The notes: generated from the sequence alone by a model not told the origin. A stretch of DNA of 64,000 nt from Deltaproteobacteria bacterium UBA4427 (GCA_002390675.1 DGPZ01000181.1:20624-84623), one strand, 5' to 3'; shown: positions 35,160 to 44,469, numbered from the stretch's first letter. Numbers and translations are program-made.

Positions 35160-35639
35160 ATGATGCCCAAGCACACCTATTCCACAATAATCCTTGCGGC
35201 CTGGCACCGCCGGATCACGGCCACGTTGATGGCCTGCTTAATCTGCTCCTTCGCGGGGATCTTTGGGATGACTTCGACCGCCGCCGCGCAGGACGGCATG
35301 ATGCTGACTAGCTTTAACCAGCCCTTGGTTCCGAACGAAGACTGGCGAGCCTCAGGCCTCGCGTATGTGGAGCTTCCCCTTCGAATCAGGGCCAGCTTCG
35401 ACGCCAGCTACCGCCAACACGGCACGCTCTCGGATCGCCTCGCTTCGCCCCTCGTCAACGATGTCGGGCCGGGCATTATCTCCGACGAGACGCTCGAAAG
35501 TCGAATCTCATTCACGCGTCCGATCACCGAGCGTATTGAGATCGAAGTCGCGTGGCTGACAAGTAATCGCCTCACCACCAGCGACCCTATGGGATTCGGC
35601 CGCCAAATCGTTGGCGCGTTCATTCGCCTCACCCCCTGA
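35160..35639 (+). CDS. Small secreted protein, unknown function
   Basis: 159 residues. A signal peptide with a hydrophobic core at about 20-37 and an AAA-QD cleavage site near residue 43 leave a mature protein of about 116 residues. The mature part has alternating polar/hydrophobic strands (LAYVELPLRIRASFDASY, ESRISFTRPITERIEIEVAW), like a fragment of a beta-barrel or sandwich. There is no clear ribosome site, though a second Met follows the first. I do not recognise a family. Confidence 0.6.
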   Translation: MMPKHTYSTIILAAWHRRITATLMACLICSFAGIFGMTSTAAAQDGMMLTSFNQPLVPNEDWRASGLAYVELPLRIRASFDASYRQHGTLSDRLASPLVNDVGPGIISDETLESRISFTRPITERIEIEVAWLTSNRLTTSDPMGFGRQIVGAFIRLTP

Positions 35640-35736
35640 ACGGCTAGCTCCAGCCTCCTCAGGCCTAGGCGCTCCCAAATCCCCCTTCCCCTTGGCTCTC
35701 CAACCGTCAGGTTCAGCATCTCCATGCGTGTTATTT

Positions 35737-35768
35737 TTAGCTTGCGGGAAAGCTATCTAGCAAGCTAA
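35737..35768. promoter_or_regulatory. Inverted repeat TTAGCTTGC...GCAAGCTAA before the MarR gene
   Basis: Perfect 9-bp arms at 35737-35745 and 35760-35768 with a 14-nt spacer that itself contains AGCTA and TAGC half-sites. It ends 9 bp before the MarR ATG, the usual place for autoregulatory MarR binding. Confidence 0.65.
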
Positions 35769-35777
35769 TCTGGGCCC

Positions 35778-36296
35778 ATGGAGTGGTTTGAAGACCTGAC
35801 GCGTGGCTGGACCAATGAGTACCCGGAACTCGACCTCTCGAGCCTTCCCGCCCTCGTTCGAATCGCGCGCCTCGGCGTCTTGCTCGATGCCTTTCAGCAC
35901 GACGTCCTCGAACCCTTCGAGTTGATGCCCTCGGATTACGGCGTGCTCGCCGCGCTCCGGCGCGCGGGCGCCCCCTACTCGCTCAAACCGAGCCAGCTCT
36001 ATAGCCGACTAAGACGCTCCTCCGGCGGGATGACGAAAATCTTGAAGCGGCTCGAAGCTTCCGGGCTGATCGAACGAAGCCCGGATCCCGACGACGGGCG
36101 CGGCAGCCATGTTCGCCTAACGGATCGAGGACTCTCACTTCAGGACCGCGTCTTCCACGCCTTCGTGAGCGCGACATCCAGCCTAATGGGCCCCTTGTCT
36201 TCACATCAACTAAAGAACGCCGACGTCTCACTCGGCGAGATCCTCCAAGTCTTCGAGGAACGAGCCACACAACGTAGTACTGCCGCGCGACGCTAA
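35778..36296 (+). CDS. MarR-family transcriptional regulator
   Basis: 172 residues. A winged helix-turn-helix of MarR type is seen in the region LKPSQLYSRLRRSSGGMTKILKRLEASGLIERSPDPDDGRGSH... (split here by eye), with the family's wing motif DGRGSHVRLTDRG near residue 110. Such proteins usually repress a neighbouring catabolic or efflux operon and release DNA on binding a small aromatic or acidic ligand. No ribosome site precedes the ATG, and the inverted repeat ends 9 bp before it, so a leaderless mRNA is possible. It is the first gene of the catabolic island and the obvious candidate for its control. Confidence 0.88.
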   Translation: MEWFEDLTRGWTNEYPELDLSSLPALVRIARLGVLLDAFQHDVLEPFELMPSDYGVLAALRRAGAPYSLKPSQLYSRLRRSSGGMTKILKRLEASGLIERSPDPDDGRGSHVRLTDRGLSLQDRVFHAFVSATSSLMGPLSSHQLKNADVSLGEILQVFEERATQRSTAARR

Positions 36297-36383
36297 GTCG
36301 CCAGCGCGCTACGGCTCTGACTGCATAATAAATCTACTGAGATCTTCACGCGCTCGTATCACCACTAGCTAAAAGGAAAAAAA

Positions 36384-37496
36384 ATGGGACGTTTCGGACA
36401 CTTTGTCATCGATGCGGATGGACACGGAGGCGAGCCGCTCGGATGGCGTAAGCGAATTCCGGATGCCTTTGCTTCACGGATGCGGGAATACGTTGATTCG
36501 ATGCGGGCCAAGTACACGAACTTGCCCGGATCAGGCGTGCGTTCCACTGAGCAGGATGACGATGCGGCGCCGGCCCAGACGACCGACGACGATCTCGAAA
36601 TCACCTCAGACATGCGCCCCGGAATGTACGACCCGGAACCTCGCATGAAAGACATGGACGACGAAGGCATCGATGTCGCCGTGCTCTTTCCACCAGGATC
36701 CGGCGAAGAATGGGCACTCGGAGATGTCGACTTTTCGGTCGCGCTCTGCCGCACGCTGAACGATGCGCGTGCCGAATACGCAAGCCATGATCCCGACCGA
36801 TTGAAGCTCGTAGCCAAGCTACCGATGATCGAGCCGAAGGCGGCAGCCGAAGAACTCGAACGCTGCGTGACCGAGCACGGGTTCGTTGGGCTCGTCACGG
36901 CGACCCATATCCGCGACAAGAACCTCGATGATCCGAGTTTCGACCCCGTCTGGGAAGCCGCCGAGCGCCTGAACGTCGCCGTCTGCACACACGGCGGTGG
37001 CCAAGCGCCTGGACAAACGCCGCTCATGATCGATCGCTTCGATACTCGCCTCGGCGTCCACGCGATGACCCATCCGCTCGGCGCAATGCAAGCCGTGATG
37101 CACTTCACGGTCGGCGGAATCTGGGCGCGATACCCCGGACTGCGGGTCGGCTTCATGGAAGCGGGCGTGGGCTGGCTTCCTTTTTGGCTAGAGCGACTCG
37201 ATGAGCACTGGGAAATGATGGCCGACCAAGCGCCGCTGATCGACCGCGCGCCGTCAACGTACTTCGAAGGCCGCGGCTTCCTAACGACGGAGCCCGACGA
37301 AAAGATGGTCCCCTATCTCTTCGATGCCGTCGGTTCAGACATCGTTTGTTATTCCTCCGACTACTGTCATTGGGACTGCGCCTTCCCTAATTCTGTCAAG
37401 ATCCTTGTAGAGCGTGAGGACATCCCCAAAACCATCCACCCGGAGCTCTTCGCAGGGAATGCGGCGAAGCTCTACAACCTCGAGGTCCCGTCGTGA
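36384..37496 (+). CDS. Amidohydrolase-2 family protein (ACMSD-like TIM barrel)
   Basis: 370 residues. The strand-1 motif reads VIDADGHGGEP, i.e. the DADxH variant lacking the first His of the usual HxH metal pair. VCTHGGG (strand 5 His), MEAGVGWLPFWLERLDEH and a SSDYCHWDCAFPNS segment (final Asp) match metal-dependent decarboxylases/hydrolases of the ACMSD group. The residue ~50-80 insert is acidic and unstructured. AAAAGGA precedes the ATG. Its GTGA overlap with the dioxygenase gene indicates one operon. A decarboxylase or C-C hydrolase step on an aromatic or 2-oxo acid is inferred. Confidence 0.85.
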   Translation: MGRFGHFVIDADGHGGEPLGWRKRIPDAFASRMREYVDSMRAKYTNLPGSGVRSTEQDDDAAPAQTTDDDLEITSDMRPGMYDPEPRMKDMDDEGIDVAVLFPPGSGEEWALGDVDFSVALCRTLNDARAEYASHDPDRLKLVAKLPMIEPKAAAEELERCVTEHGFVGLVTATHIRDKNLDDPSFDPVWEAAERLNVAVCTHGGGQAPGQTPLMIDRFDTRLGVHAMTHPLGAMQAVMHFTVGGIWARYPGLRVGFMEAGVGWLPFWLERLDEHWEMMADQAPLIDRAPSTYFEGRGFLTTEPDEKMVPYLFDAVGSDIVCYSSDYCHWDCAFPNSVKILVEREDIPKTIHPELFAGNAAKLYNLEVPS

Positions 37497-38320
37497 GCAG
37501 CTTCTCGCTTCGGCCGCTGACGTCGACGATCGGGGCGGAGATCGACGGACTCGATATCGCGTCGCCGCTCTCAAGCGAGGACCGGCAGGAGGTGCTGGAC
37601 GCGCTTGTCGCACATCATGTCCTTTTCTTCCGAGAACAGGACATTACTCCCGAGCAACAAGTTGCCTTCGCGAAGCAGTTCGGCCCGATTAGTTTCCCGC
37701 CCTTCGCTCCCAAATACGGAACGAATCCCGAGTACATCGTCCTTGACCAGGAAAATCCAAAGGGCGAAGGCGCGGACGCGTGGCATTCGGATAACTCATT
37801 CATGTCTGAGCCGCCTATGGGCTCCGTGCTTCGTGCAGTGCTGATTCCGGAGGTCGGAGGGGACACCTGTTTCGCGAGTACGGTTGCCGCCTACGACGCG
37901 CTTTCACCCTCGATTCAGCGATTGGTTGATGGCCTAAAAGCAATCCACGACATCACCAAACCTCTTCTGAAAGGAATCGCCGCGGGACATACGACGGTGA
38001 ACCTGGAAGATGTTCAGGCGCAATGGCCGCCGGTCGCACATCCGATCGTGCGAACCCATCCTGTAACCGGCAAAAAGTCGCTCTACGTGAATCGCAACTC
38101 AACAACCCATATCGAAGGGCTCTCTGAGCGCGAGAATGAGATGTTATTGCCTTTCTTGATGGACCATATTCGGTCTCCAGAGTTTCAGTGCCGCTTTAAG
38201 TGGGACACGAACTCGGTCGCCTTCTGGGACAATCGAAGCGCCCAGCATTTTGCTGTATCCGACTACCATTCGCGCCGCATTATGAACCGCGTGACTATCG
38301 CGGGCGAAAAAGTCCTCTAG
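37493..38320 (+). CDS. TauD/TfdA-family 2-oxoglutarate-dependent dioxygenase
   Basis: 275 residues, family length. The Fe(II) facial triad begins with His98 and Asp100 in WHSDNSF; the distal His lies in DNRSAQHFAVSDY and an Arg for 2-oxoglutarate follows in the same segment. IGAEIDGLDIASPLS at the N-terminus is typical of TfdA-like enzymes. It should hydroxylate, and perhaps thereby cleave, a substrate such as a sulfonate, ether or aryloxyalkanoate. The GTG start overlaps the amidohydrolase stop. Confidence 0.9.
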   Translation: MSSFSLRPLTSTIGAEIDGLDIASPLSSEDRQEVLDALVAHHVLFFREQDITPEQQVAFAKQFGPISFPPFAPKYGTNPEYIVLDQENPKGEGADAWHSDNSFMSEPPMGSVLRAVLIPEVGGDTCFASTVAAYDALSPSIQRLVDGLKAIHDITKPLLKGIAAGHTTVNLEDVQAQWPPVAHPIVRTHPVTGKKSLYVNRNSTTHIEGLSERENEMLLPFLMDHIRSPEFQCRFKWDTNSVAFWDNRSAQHFAVSDYHSRRIMNRVTIAGEKVL

Positions 38321-38354
38321 CTCCCTCCCCTGGCTCCTTAAGGAGAACAAAGAC

Positions 38355-38825
38355 ATGGCTGATGAATCCAAGAAACCTCAGGTCAAGTTCCGACATATGG
38401 AAGAAGAAAAATGGCATGAGGTCCGCGCCATAGAACTCCCTACCGGCCGAGCCGTGGTGCGTGAAAAATGGCTCGAGTTCAGCGACAAATGCCTCTCGCT
38501 CGTCGCGCGATGGGACCCCGGCATGATGATTCACAAGCATGGGCACAACAGCGAACACGTGCTCTATGTCATCTCTGGCTCGATGCATTGCGGCGATGTG
38601 GAATGCACCCCCGGCATGCATATCACCCTCGAACAGGGCGCCTCTTTCGGCCCCTTCGTTGCTGGTCCGGAGGGCGTCGAGCTCTTCGAAGTCATGATGG
38701 GCGACCCGCGATCCTTCCCAGCAGACAACGAAGGGTTCGACAAGCTTCTGACTGAAAAGGGTGCGAAGCGCCTGCCTAACCCACCGATCGAATTGCCCGA
38801 TTGGTTAGAAGACACACGCAACTAA
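38355..38825 (+). CDS. Cupin-domain protein (first of two)
   Basis: 156 residues with one cupin barrel. The metal site is visible as HKHGHNSEHVLYVISG (His, His, Glu) with a second half around CTPGMHITLEQGASFGPF. Single cupins next to dioxygenases are often small-molecule dioxygenases, isomerases or lyases. A ribosome site AAGGAG lies about 10 nt upstream. It belongs to the same directon, 34 nt after the dioxygenase and 19 nt before the second cupin. Confidence 0.85.
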   Translation: MADESKKPQVKFRHMEEEKWHEVRAIELPTGRAVVREKWLEFSDKCLSLVARWDPGMMIHKHGHNSEHVLYVISGSMHCGDVECTPGMHITLEQGASFGPFVAGPEGVELFEVMMGDPRSFPADNEGFDKLLTEKGAKRLPNPPIELPDWLEDTRN

Positions 38826-38844
38826 CGCAAATCAGGGAGCTGTT

Positions 38845-39252
38845 ATGTCTGATGAACAAAAGCCACAGCCGGCCAAGATCTTCACGTACGCGAATCTCGA
38901 ATTCGATCGGCCTCTCGAAACATCTTCGCCGGGAACCGCTCCGCCGCGGGAACTCGTTGAGCAAGCGAAGAAGGTCGGCGCTCGACGCAAGAAAATCGTC
39001 AAAGGCGAGGCAGGCTTCTTCATGAACCGATCTCAACTTCCCGCTGGCTACCGCGTCCCTCCGCACCATCATAATCACGGAGAGATGTTGATCGTCCTCG
39101 ACGGCGGATGCACTTTCGACGACGATTTCGGATCTGCGGGCGCGAACGACACTGTCGTAATTCCCGCTCTTAATCGTTATGGATTTACCTGTGGTCCAAA
39201 CGGCATGGAGTTCCTCACAATTCGCCTCGGCGACGCAACAACCGAACTCTGA
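38845..39252 (+). CDS. Cupin-domain protein (second of two)
   Basis: 135 residues with a single cupin barrel: metal ligands in PPHHHNHGEMLIVLDGG and a second conserved segment near PALNRYGFTCGPNGMEF. It is not a close copy of the previous cupin, so this is unlikely to be a recent duplication. CAGGGAG stands before the ATG. It overlaps the next amidohydrolase by one base. Confidence 0.85.
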   Translation: MSDEQKPQPAKIFTYANLEFDRPLETSSPGTAPPRELVEQAKKVGARRKKIVKGEAGFFMNRSQLPAGYRVPPHHHNHGEMLIVLDGGCTFDDDFGSAGANDTVVIPALNRYGFTCGPNGMEFLTIRLGDATTEL

Positions 39253-40148
39253 TGACGGCGTTAGGCTCGAAGGAACAACCGGGCAAAGCCATTGCAGCCG
39301 ACGGGCTTAACCTCGTCGACTGCCATACCCACGTCGTCTCAAATGATCATGAGCGATACCCCCTCCATCCGCGCGATTTGTCGGGAACTTGGTATCTCGA
39401 TGCTCCGGCGAGTGCTGCAGACCTCGCCGACGAGATGGATGCGAGTGGTGTTGCGCAAGCCGTCCTGGTTCAAGGCGTTGGAGCCTACACCTACGACAAT
39501 CGATATGCGGCGGATGCCGCGCGCGAAGCGCCGGAGCGCTTCGTCTCCGCCTGCGCGATCGATGTCGAAGCGCGCGACGCAGTCGAAGTCGCCGACGAAT
39601 GGATTCGAGTTCAGGGCATGCAGGGCATTCGTCTCTTCGCACTCTCGCGGGAGGGCCCCTCATGGTTGGCCAACGAACAGACTTTCCCAGTTTGGCGCCG
39701 CGCGGCCGACCTTGATGCGCACATCATCATCACGATCCTGCCCCATCAACTGGACGAACTCGACCGGGTCCTCACACATTTCCCGGAGACTAACGTCTCT
39801 CTCGATCACTGCGCCTTTGCTATGTCCAATCCCGATTCCAGGGCACGCCTTTACACCCTCGCGCGACATTCGAATCTCCACCTCAAAGTCACCACCCACA
39901 ATCTCGATGATGCGGCGCGGTCTGGTGAAGGAGCGGATGGGCTCGTGCAAGAACTCGTGACTAACTTCGGCGCTGATCGAATGATGTGGGGCTCTGATTA
40001 TTGCCAGACCCACGACCGCACCTATCCAGAACTCGTCGCTCTCGCCCATGAGGCATTCTCCGGCCTAAGTGCATCGGACCGACGGGCTTGCCTCTCCGGG
40101 ACCGCACGTCGCCTTTGGCTCGCGCTCGCGCAGCGCGCTTCCGCATAG
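39252..40148 (+). CDS. Amidohydrolase-2 family protein (PDC/lactonase-like)
   Basis: 298 residues. It keeps a full metal site: CHTHV (HxH) near residue 25, SLDHCAFA, and MWGSDYCQTH with the final Asp. The type resembles 2-pyrone-4,6-dicarboxylate lactonase and 4-sulfomuconolactone hydrolase (LigI-like) rather than the first amidohydrolase of this island, suggesting a lactone-hydrolysing step. It closes the plus-strand operon; a 74-bp convergent gap separates it from the transporter. Confidence 0.85.
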   Translation: MTALGSKEQPGKAIAADGLNLVDCHTHVVSNDHERYPLHPRDLSGTWYLDAPASAADLADEMDASGVAQAVLVQGVGAYTYDNRYAADAAREAPERFVSACAIDVEARDAVEVADEWIRVQGMQGIRLFALSREGPSWLANEQTFPVWRRAADLDAHIIITILPHQLDELDRVLTHFPETNVSLDHCAFAMSNPDSRARLYTLARHSNLHLKVTTHNLDDAARSGEGADGLVQELVTNFGADRMMWGSDYCQTHDRTYPELVALAHEAFSGLSASDRRACLSGTARRLWLALAQRASA

Positions 40149-40222
40149 CCAATCCGACGCTAAGCTCCGGCGCCTCCGGCTCAAGCTACCCACCTACTCC
40201 GCTACTCCGAGGCCAACTCAGG

Positions 40223-41617
40223 CTACTTAGCCGAATCCAAAGCCTTGGCACGCGCCAAATCTCCCGCCACATATCGCGCACCAATCAGGCAGAGTATCGC
40301 AGAGAGTACCGGGACGACTGTCGGAAAGAGCAATGCATAACGCAGTGCATGTTCGCCGAATTCAGGCTTCAGATTGTCTGCGATCATGCCAACAACCATG
40401 GGTCCGCCGGCGAGTCCAATCAATGTACTGATAAAGGTGGAAACCGCTGCCGCGAATGCGCGCATCCGTAAAGGCGCGACACCCTGAGTGGTCGACATGA
40501 AGGGGGCTGTAAAGAGGCCGCCGACAACCGAGCCCGCAATACTGATTAAGAGCGCCACGGGCATCGTCTCGAATAGCGTTCCCGCGAATATACTTGGCAG
40601 GGTCACCATGTCAGATTCCGGCCAGAGCAGGAATGCTACGAGAATGGGAACACTGACGAGTTGTCCGAAGGCGGGAACCCAAAGAAGAAAGCGCTTATCC
40701 CGCCGAGCCAACTTGTCCGCCAGATAGCCGCCCATAAATATGCCAAACATCGAAGGCACTGGGCTCGTCAAGAAATACCACGTACCCGCATGAAACTGCG
40801 ACATATCATAGGTCCGCACCAGGAAGGCCGGTTCCCACAAATTTCGCCCCATCGACGCAAAAAGAGAAAACCCATTCGCGCCCAAGATCAAGAGATAGGT
40901 ACGCGTTCCGAAGAGCGCCCGCAGGCTCGGCCAAAATGCGCTTGTCTCGACTGCCTCTCGTCCTTCACTGCCTCCCCGTTCAGGCTCTCTCACTGTTAGT
41001 CGGTAGATAAGAGCAAGCAAGATTCCGGGCACCCCGGCTGCGATAAACGCGGTACGCCAACCCCAGATGTCGTGAATCCAGCCGCCCAAGACCATGCCTA
41101 GGCCCATTCCTACGACCGCCCCGATCGAAATAACCGACATACCTTTCGCGCGGCGCTCGGGAGGCAGGTAGTCGGAAATCATCGAGATGCTTGGCGAAGT
41201 CGCTCCTGCTTCGCCAACCCCGACCCCCATGCGCATCAAGCCGAGCTGAAAGTGCGTACCCACGAAGCCGGTCGCAACAGTGAATAGACTCCACAAAAAG
41301 AGCGCCGCCGAGACGATATTGCGTCGCACTCCCGTTGTGTCCGCATAACGCCCGATCGGCAAAACCAAAATCGAGTAGACCACAGCAAATGCGGGTCCTA
41401 GCAAAAAGCCCATCTGGGTATCGCTCAGTCCAAATTCGCTTTTGATGGGATCAACGAGAATAGAAAGGATCGTTCGGTCGACATTGCTGAAGATCATTGT
41501 CAGCAAAACCATTCCCAGGACGTACCGGGTATAAAGCGGTGTCGCGGGCCCCGCAGAACGCGCTTGGCCTCTAACCGGTGTATTCCCTTCAGACGGCGAG
41601 TCAGTATGGGGCGCCAA
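40223..41617 (-). CDS. MFS transporter (sugar-phosphate/anion symporter type)
   Basis: 464 residues with twelve predicted membrane segments. MFS motifs: the loop GRYADTTGVRRN after helix 2 and the related GYLADKLARRDKR after helix 8. The profile matches organic-anion symporters of the spinster/hexuronate type. The start is TTG 41617 with AAGGAG about 6 nt upstream. It faces the catabolic operon and probably imports its substrate; no copy of the MarR operator was seen before it. Confidence 0.85.
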   Translation of the reverse strand: MAPHTDSPSEGNTPVRGQARSAGPATPLYTRYVLGMVLLTMIFSNVDRTILSILVDPIKSEFGLSDTQMGFLLGPAFAVVYSILVLPIGRYADTTGVRRNIVSAALFLWSLFTVATGFVGTHFQLGLMRMGVGVGEAGATSPSISMISDYLPPERRAKGMSVISIGAVVGMGLGMVLGGWIHDIWGWRTAFIAAGVPGILLALIYRLTVREPERGGSEGREAVETSAFWPSLRALFGTRTYLLILGANGFSLFASMGRNLWEPAFLVRTYDMSQFHAGTWYFLTSPVPSMFGIFMGGYLADKLARRDKRFLLWVPAFGQLVSVPILVAFLLWPESDMVTLPSIFAGTLFETMPVALLISIAGSVVGGLFTAPFMSTTQGVAPLRMRAFAAAVSTFISTLIGLAGGPMVVGMIADNLKPEFGEHALRYALLFPTVVPVLSAILCLIGARYVAGDLARAKALDSAK

Positions 41618-42063
41618 GATTTCTCCTTAGGTGGACTTCGAGCCAAGCCGCCGCCAAGAAGCGAGGCTATGAAACTTCGACGTTAACCCAATAGGCGCGC
41701 GCTGAAAGCCGTCCTCCAAGTCAGAGCTGCGGGGGCACTGGCTTGATATTCCATCTTACGTTGGCGTGCAGGGCACCCGGGGCCCCGGCGTGCCGCATCG
41801 CCCTTTCGAATTAAACGAAGGCTCCCGCTCTGAAGCACCCGGGGTCGACTCACGTCGCCACGTCAGATTGCATCGTGTCCTTCACACGTTTTGCTAGGCC
41901 CTGCGAAACTTAGATGCCGCTCACGCGGATTCCTCTTCAACTCGCAGCGCGCCAGGGATTCCCGACCAGCCTGATCACGAACTCACCCGATATGCCATCC
42001 CTTCTGGGATAGGGCCGATTCACTTTCGCTTCTGAGACGCTTTTATCTCGTTCAAAGCCCCTG
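41618..42063 (-). other. Upstream region of the transporter gene
   Basis: 446 bp. It carries the transporter promoter and the 3' end of the acyl-CoA dehydrogenase operon. Small hairpins occur (ATCCC-TTCT-GGGAT near 42000) but none with a T-run. No gene is seen. Confidence 0.4.
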
Positions 42064-43254
42064 TTACTTGAGGTCGTGTCGCGTGTAGTCGAGCAGACCG
42101 CGCGCGATGATCAGGCGCTGGATCTCGCCGGTACCTTCGTAGATGTCCGTGATGCGGCTATCGCGCATCCACTTCTCGAGCAGCAACTCTCGGGAGATGC
42201 CGACGGATCCGAGGATCTCGATGCATCCCTGAGTGATCTGGCGAACGGCGGAGCCCGCGTGCGCCTTGCAGATTGAGGACTCAAGATTGTTAGGCAATCC
42301 CTTGCCAGCGAGCCAACCACATTGGAGCGTCGTCAACTTTGAGGCATCAAAGAGCGCCTCCAGTCGCATAAACTTCTCCGCTGCCGCCGAGAGTCGTCCG
42401 AGGCCACCGGGCCCGGCGGTGTAGTCGATTGTGATGCCGGCTTCCTCGAGTTCATCCCGAGTGAAATCGATCGCGGCTTCGGCGATGCCAAGGCCCATGG
42501 CGGCCGTGAGCGGGCGCGTCATGTTGAACGTCTTCATGACACCACGGAAGCCACCAGAGCTCGCCTTCGGAATCGACTCATCCAGCCCGAGAAGATTCTC
42601 TCGCGGGATGCGACAATCGGTGAACACGTAGGCTGCCGTGTCGTCGGCGCGGATCCCGAGCTTCTTTTCCTTGTGCGGAACGTTGAAGCCAGGAGTGCCC
42701 TTTTCGACCAAGAAGGACTTAATGCCTGCCCGGCCCGCGGCCTTGTCGATCGTCGCCCACATCACCACGCCCGTGGCACGAATGCCGGTCGTCACAAAAA
42801 TTTTCTCGCCGTTGATGATCCATTCGTTCGTGTCTTCGTCGAGAACCGCCGTCGTCGACACACGCGAGGGATCCGAACCGCAACCCGGCTCGGTGATCGC
42901 CATAGAGAGGAGCATCTCGCCAAATTTGGCTTTCTGCTCTTCGGTTCCGGCTGCAGCAAGCGCCGCGTTTCCGAGACCACCGCGCATCGAGCGGCGGAGT
43001 CGAACTGAGTAATCACCCCAATTCTGGCCCATGCACTGGAGCAGCATCATCACGACACCCTGGGTGTCGTCGTCGCCCACTTCAGGCAACTCGGGATAGT
43101 CCTTAAAGAACTGATCCGCTTCCGGAAGCACGTCCGGAATCATTTCGGATTCGTTCTCGTCGAACTCCCGCGCATACTGGCGGCAGATCACGCCTTCCGC
43201 ACGAGTGCGGCCAAGATGTGCCTTGTCTGTTTCAGTAAGTCGAAAATCGATCAT
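42064..43254 (-). CDS. Acyl-CoA dehydrogenase (downstream copy)
   Basis: 396 residues, full length. FAD/substrate motifs AITEPGCGSDPS near residue 130 and WIINGEKIFVT, and the C-terminal DIYEGTGEIQRLIIARGLL with the catalytic-base Glu in the usual place. It oxidises an acyl-CoA at alpha-beta, passing electrons to ETF. ATG 43254 was chosen for GGAG 7 nt upstream; a TTG five codons earlier is open. It is the third gene of the HxlR operon. Confidence 0.92.
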   Translation of the reverse strand: MIDFRLTETDKAHLGRTRAEGVICRQYAREFDENESEMIPDVLPEADQFFKDYPELPEVGDDDTQGVVMMLLQCMGQNWGDYSVRLRRSMRGGLGNAALAAAGTEEQKAKFGEMLLSMAITEPGCGSDPSRVSTTAVLDEDTNEWIINGEKIFVTTGIRATGVVMWATIDKAAGRAGIKSFLVEKGTPGFNVPHKEKKLGIRADDTAAYVFTDCRIPRENLLGLDESIPKASSGGFRGVMKTFNMTRPLTAAMGLGIAEAAIDFTRDELEEAGITIDYTAGPGGLGRLSAAAEKFMRLEALFDASKLTTLQCGWLAGKGLPNNLESSICKAHAGSAVRQITQGCIEILGSVGISRELLLEKWMRDSRITDIYEGTGEIQRLIIARGLLDYTRHDLK

Positions 43255-43320
43255 GGATTTCTCCAGCAAAGCGCATTCATTTCACGCGATGCATAGTTTT
43301 GTTAGTCCGAGGGCACTCGA

Positions 43321-44415
43321 CTAGAGCGCGACCATTCCTTCGAGAACACCGAGGGTTCGCGCATTACGGAACCACATCTCGACCGGATGCTCACGAATGA
43401 AGCCGTGACCACCTAGCACCTGAACGCCATTATCAGCGATCCACATGCTCTTCTCAGCCGCGTAGGAGCGTGCCTGCCAAGCCGCCTTTGTCGCGTCTTC
43501 TCCGTGCTCTAAGAAGCTCGCCGCCTGCCAGACCAGCTGGCGAAGCGCCTGCACTTCGATCTGCATCTCCGCAAGACGGAAAGCGATCGACTGCTTCTTA
43601 GAAATCGGCTCATCGAACGCCACGCGATCCTTCGTATAAGGCACGCAGTATTCGAGAACCGCGCGGGATACGCCAAGCATCACAGCCGACAGACCTGCGC
43701 GAGAGGAATCGATGATCTGCTGAACGTCTGCGCCTTCGGCACCTCCGAGCAAAGCTTCGGGTCCAACTTCAACCCGCTCGAGCTCAAGACCCGTTGTCGT
43801 CAGAGCATGCAGCCCCATCTTTCGTTCAACATCTCCGACAGTGAGGCCCGCGGCATCCCTCGGGACAATGAAGACAGCAACGTCATCGCCGAGCTGTGCG
43901 GTCACGAGGAAGTGGCTCGCGCGATCACCGAAGACCACGAAGGTCTTGCGTCCCGAAAGGATGAAGGACTCACCCTTCTGCTCTGCCGTAGTCCGCGGGC
44001 GCGCCGCATCCGAAAGCGAAGCCGGTTCGTTCATAGCGAGAGCGCCTGTAGCAAAGGACTCGCCGCAGAAGAGCGGCAGGATCGCCGCCTTCTGCTCGTC
44101 GGTTCCATGATCGAGCACGGCGTTAGCAAAAAGCGAAGGCGCGAGCGCCGCCATAGCCAGCGCCGCATCTCCATGCGCCAACTCTTCGAGCAGGATCACG
44201 TTGGTGACCGGGGACCGTTCTTCCCCTGCGCCGCCGAAGCTCTCTGGAATCTGTGTGCTCGTAAGCCCGAGGCTCCAAACCGTATCGAGGAAATCGGCCG
44301 GGATCTCCGCCGATTCGTCGCACTCACGTGCGATCGGTCGCATCGCTTCCGCGGCGAATTCACGCATCGCGTCGCCTACGAGCTCCTGGTCTTCTGTCAT
44401 GCCAAATGAGATCAC
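43321..44415 (-). CDS. Acyl-CoA dehydrogenase (upstream copy, short C-terminus)
   Basis: 364 residues. The N-terminal helical domain, the beta domain (ALAMNEPASLSDAARP; FILSGRKTFVVFG) and the C-terminal helices with LGGHGFIREHPVEMWFRNA are clear. It stops at TLGVLEGMVAL, just past the LEG glutamate, without the usual IQR tail. Start GTG 44415 has AGGAG 8 nt upstream; further Met lies 5 codons in. It differs strongly from the neighbour, as in two-component ACADs. Confidence 0.9.
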   Translation of the reverse strand: MISFGMTEDQELVGDAMREFAAEAMRPIARECDESAEIPADFLDTVWSLGLTSTQIPESFGGAGEERSPVTNVILLEELAHGDAALAMAALAPSLFANAVLDHGTDEQKAAILPLFCGESFATGALAMNEPASLSDAARPRTTAEQKGESFILSGRKTFVVFGDRASHFLVTAQLGDDVAVFIVPRDAAGLTVGDVERKMGLHALTTTGLELERVEVGPEALLGGAEGADVQQIIDSSRAGLSAVMLGVSRAVLEYCVPYTKDRVAFDEPISKKQSIAFRLAEMQIEVQALRQLVWQAASFLEHGEDATKAAWQARSYAAEKSMWIADNGVQVLGGHGFIREHPVEMWFRNARTLGVLEGMVAL

Positions 44416-44469
44416 TTCGTGTCTCCTGATTAGGAGCAGCACCGGGGGGTCGGCGCGACTCGTTTTGTA

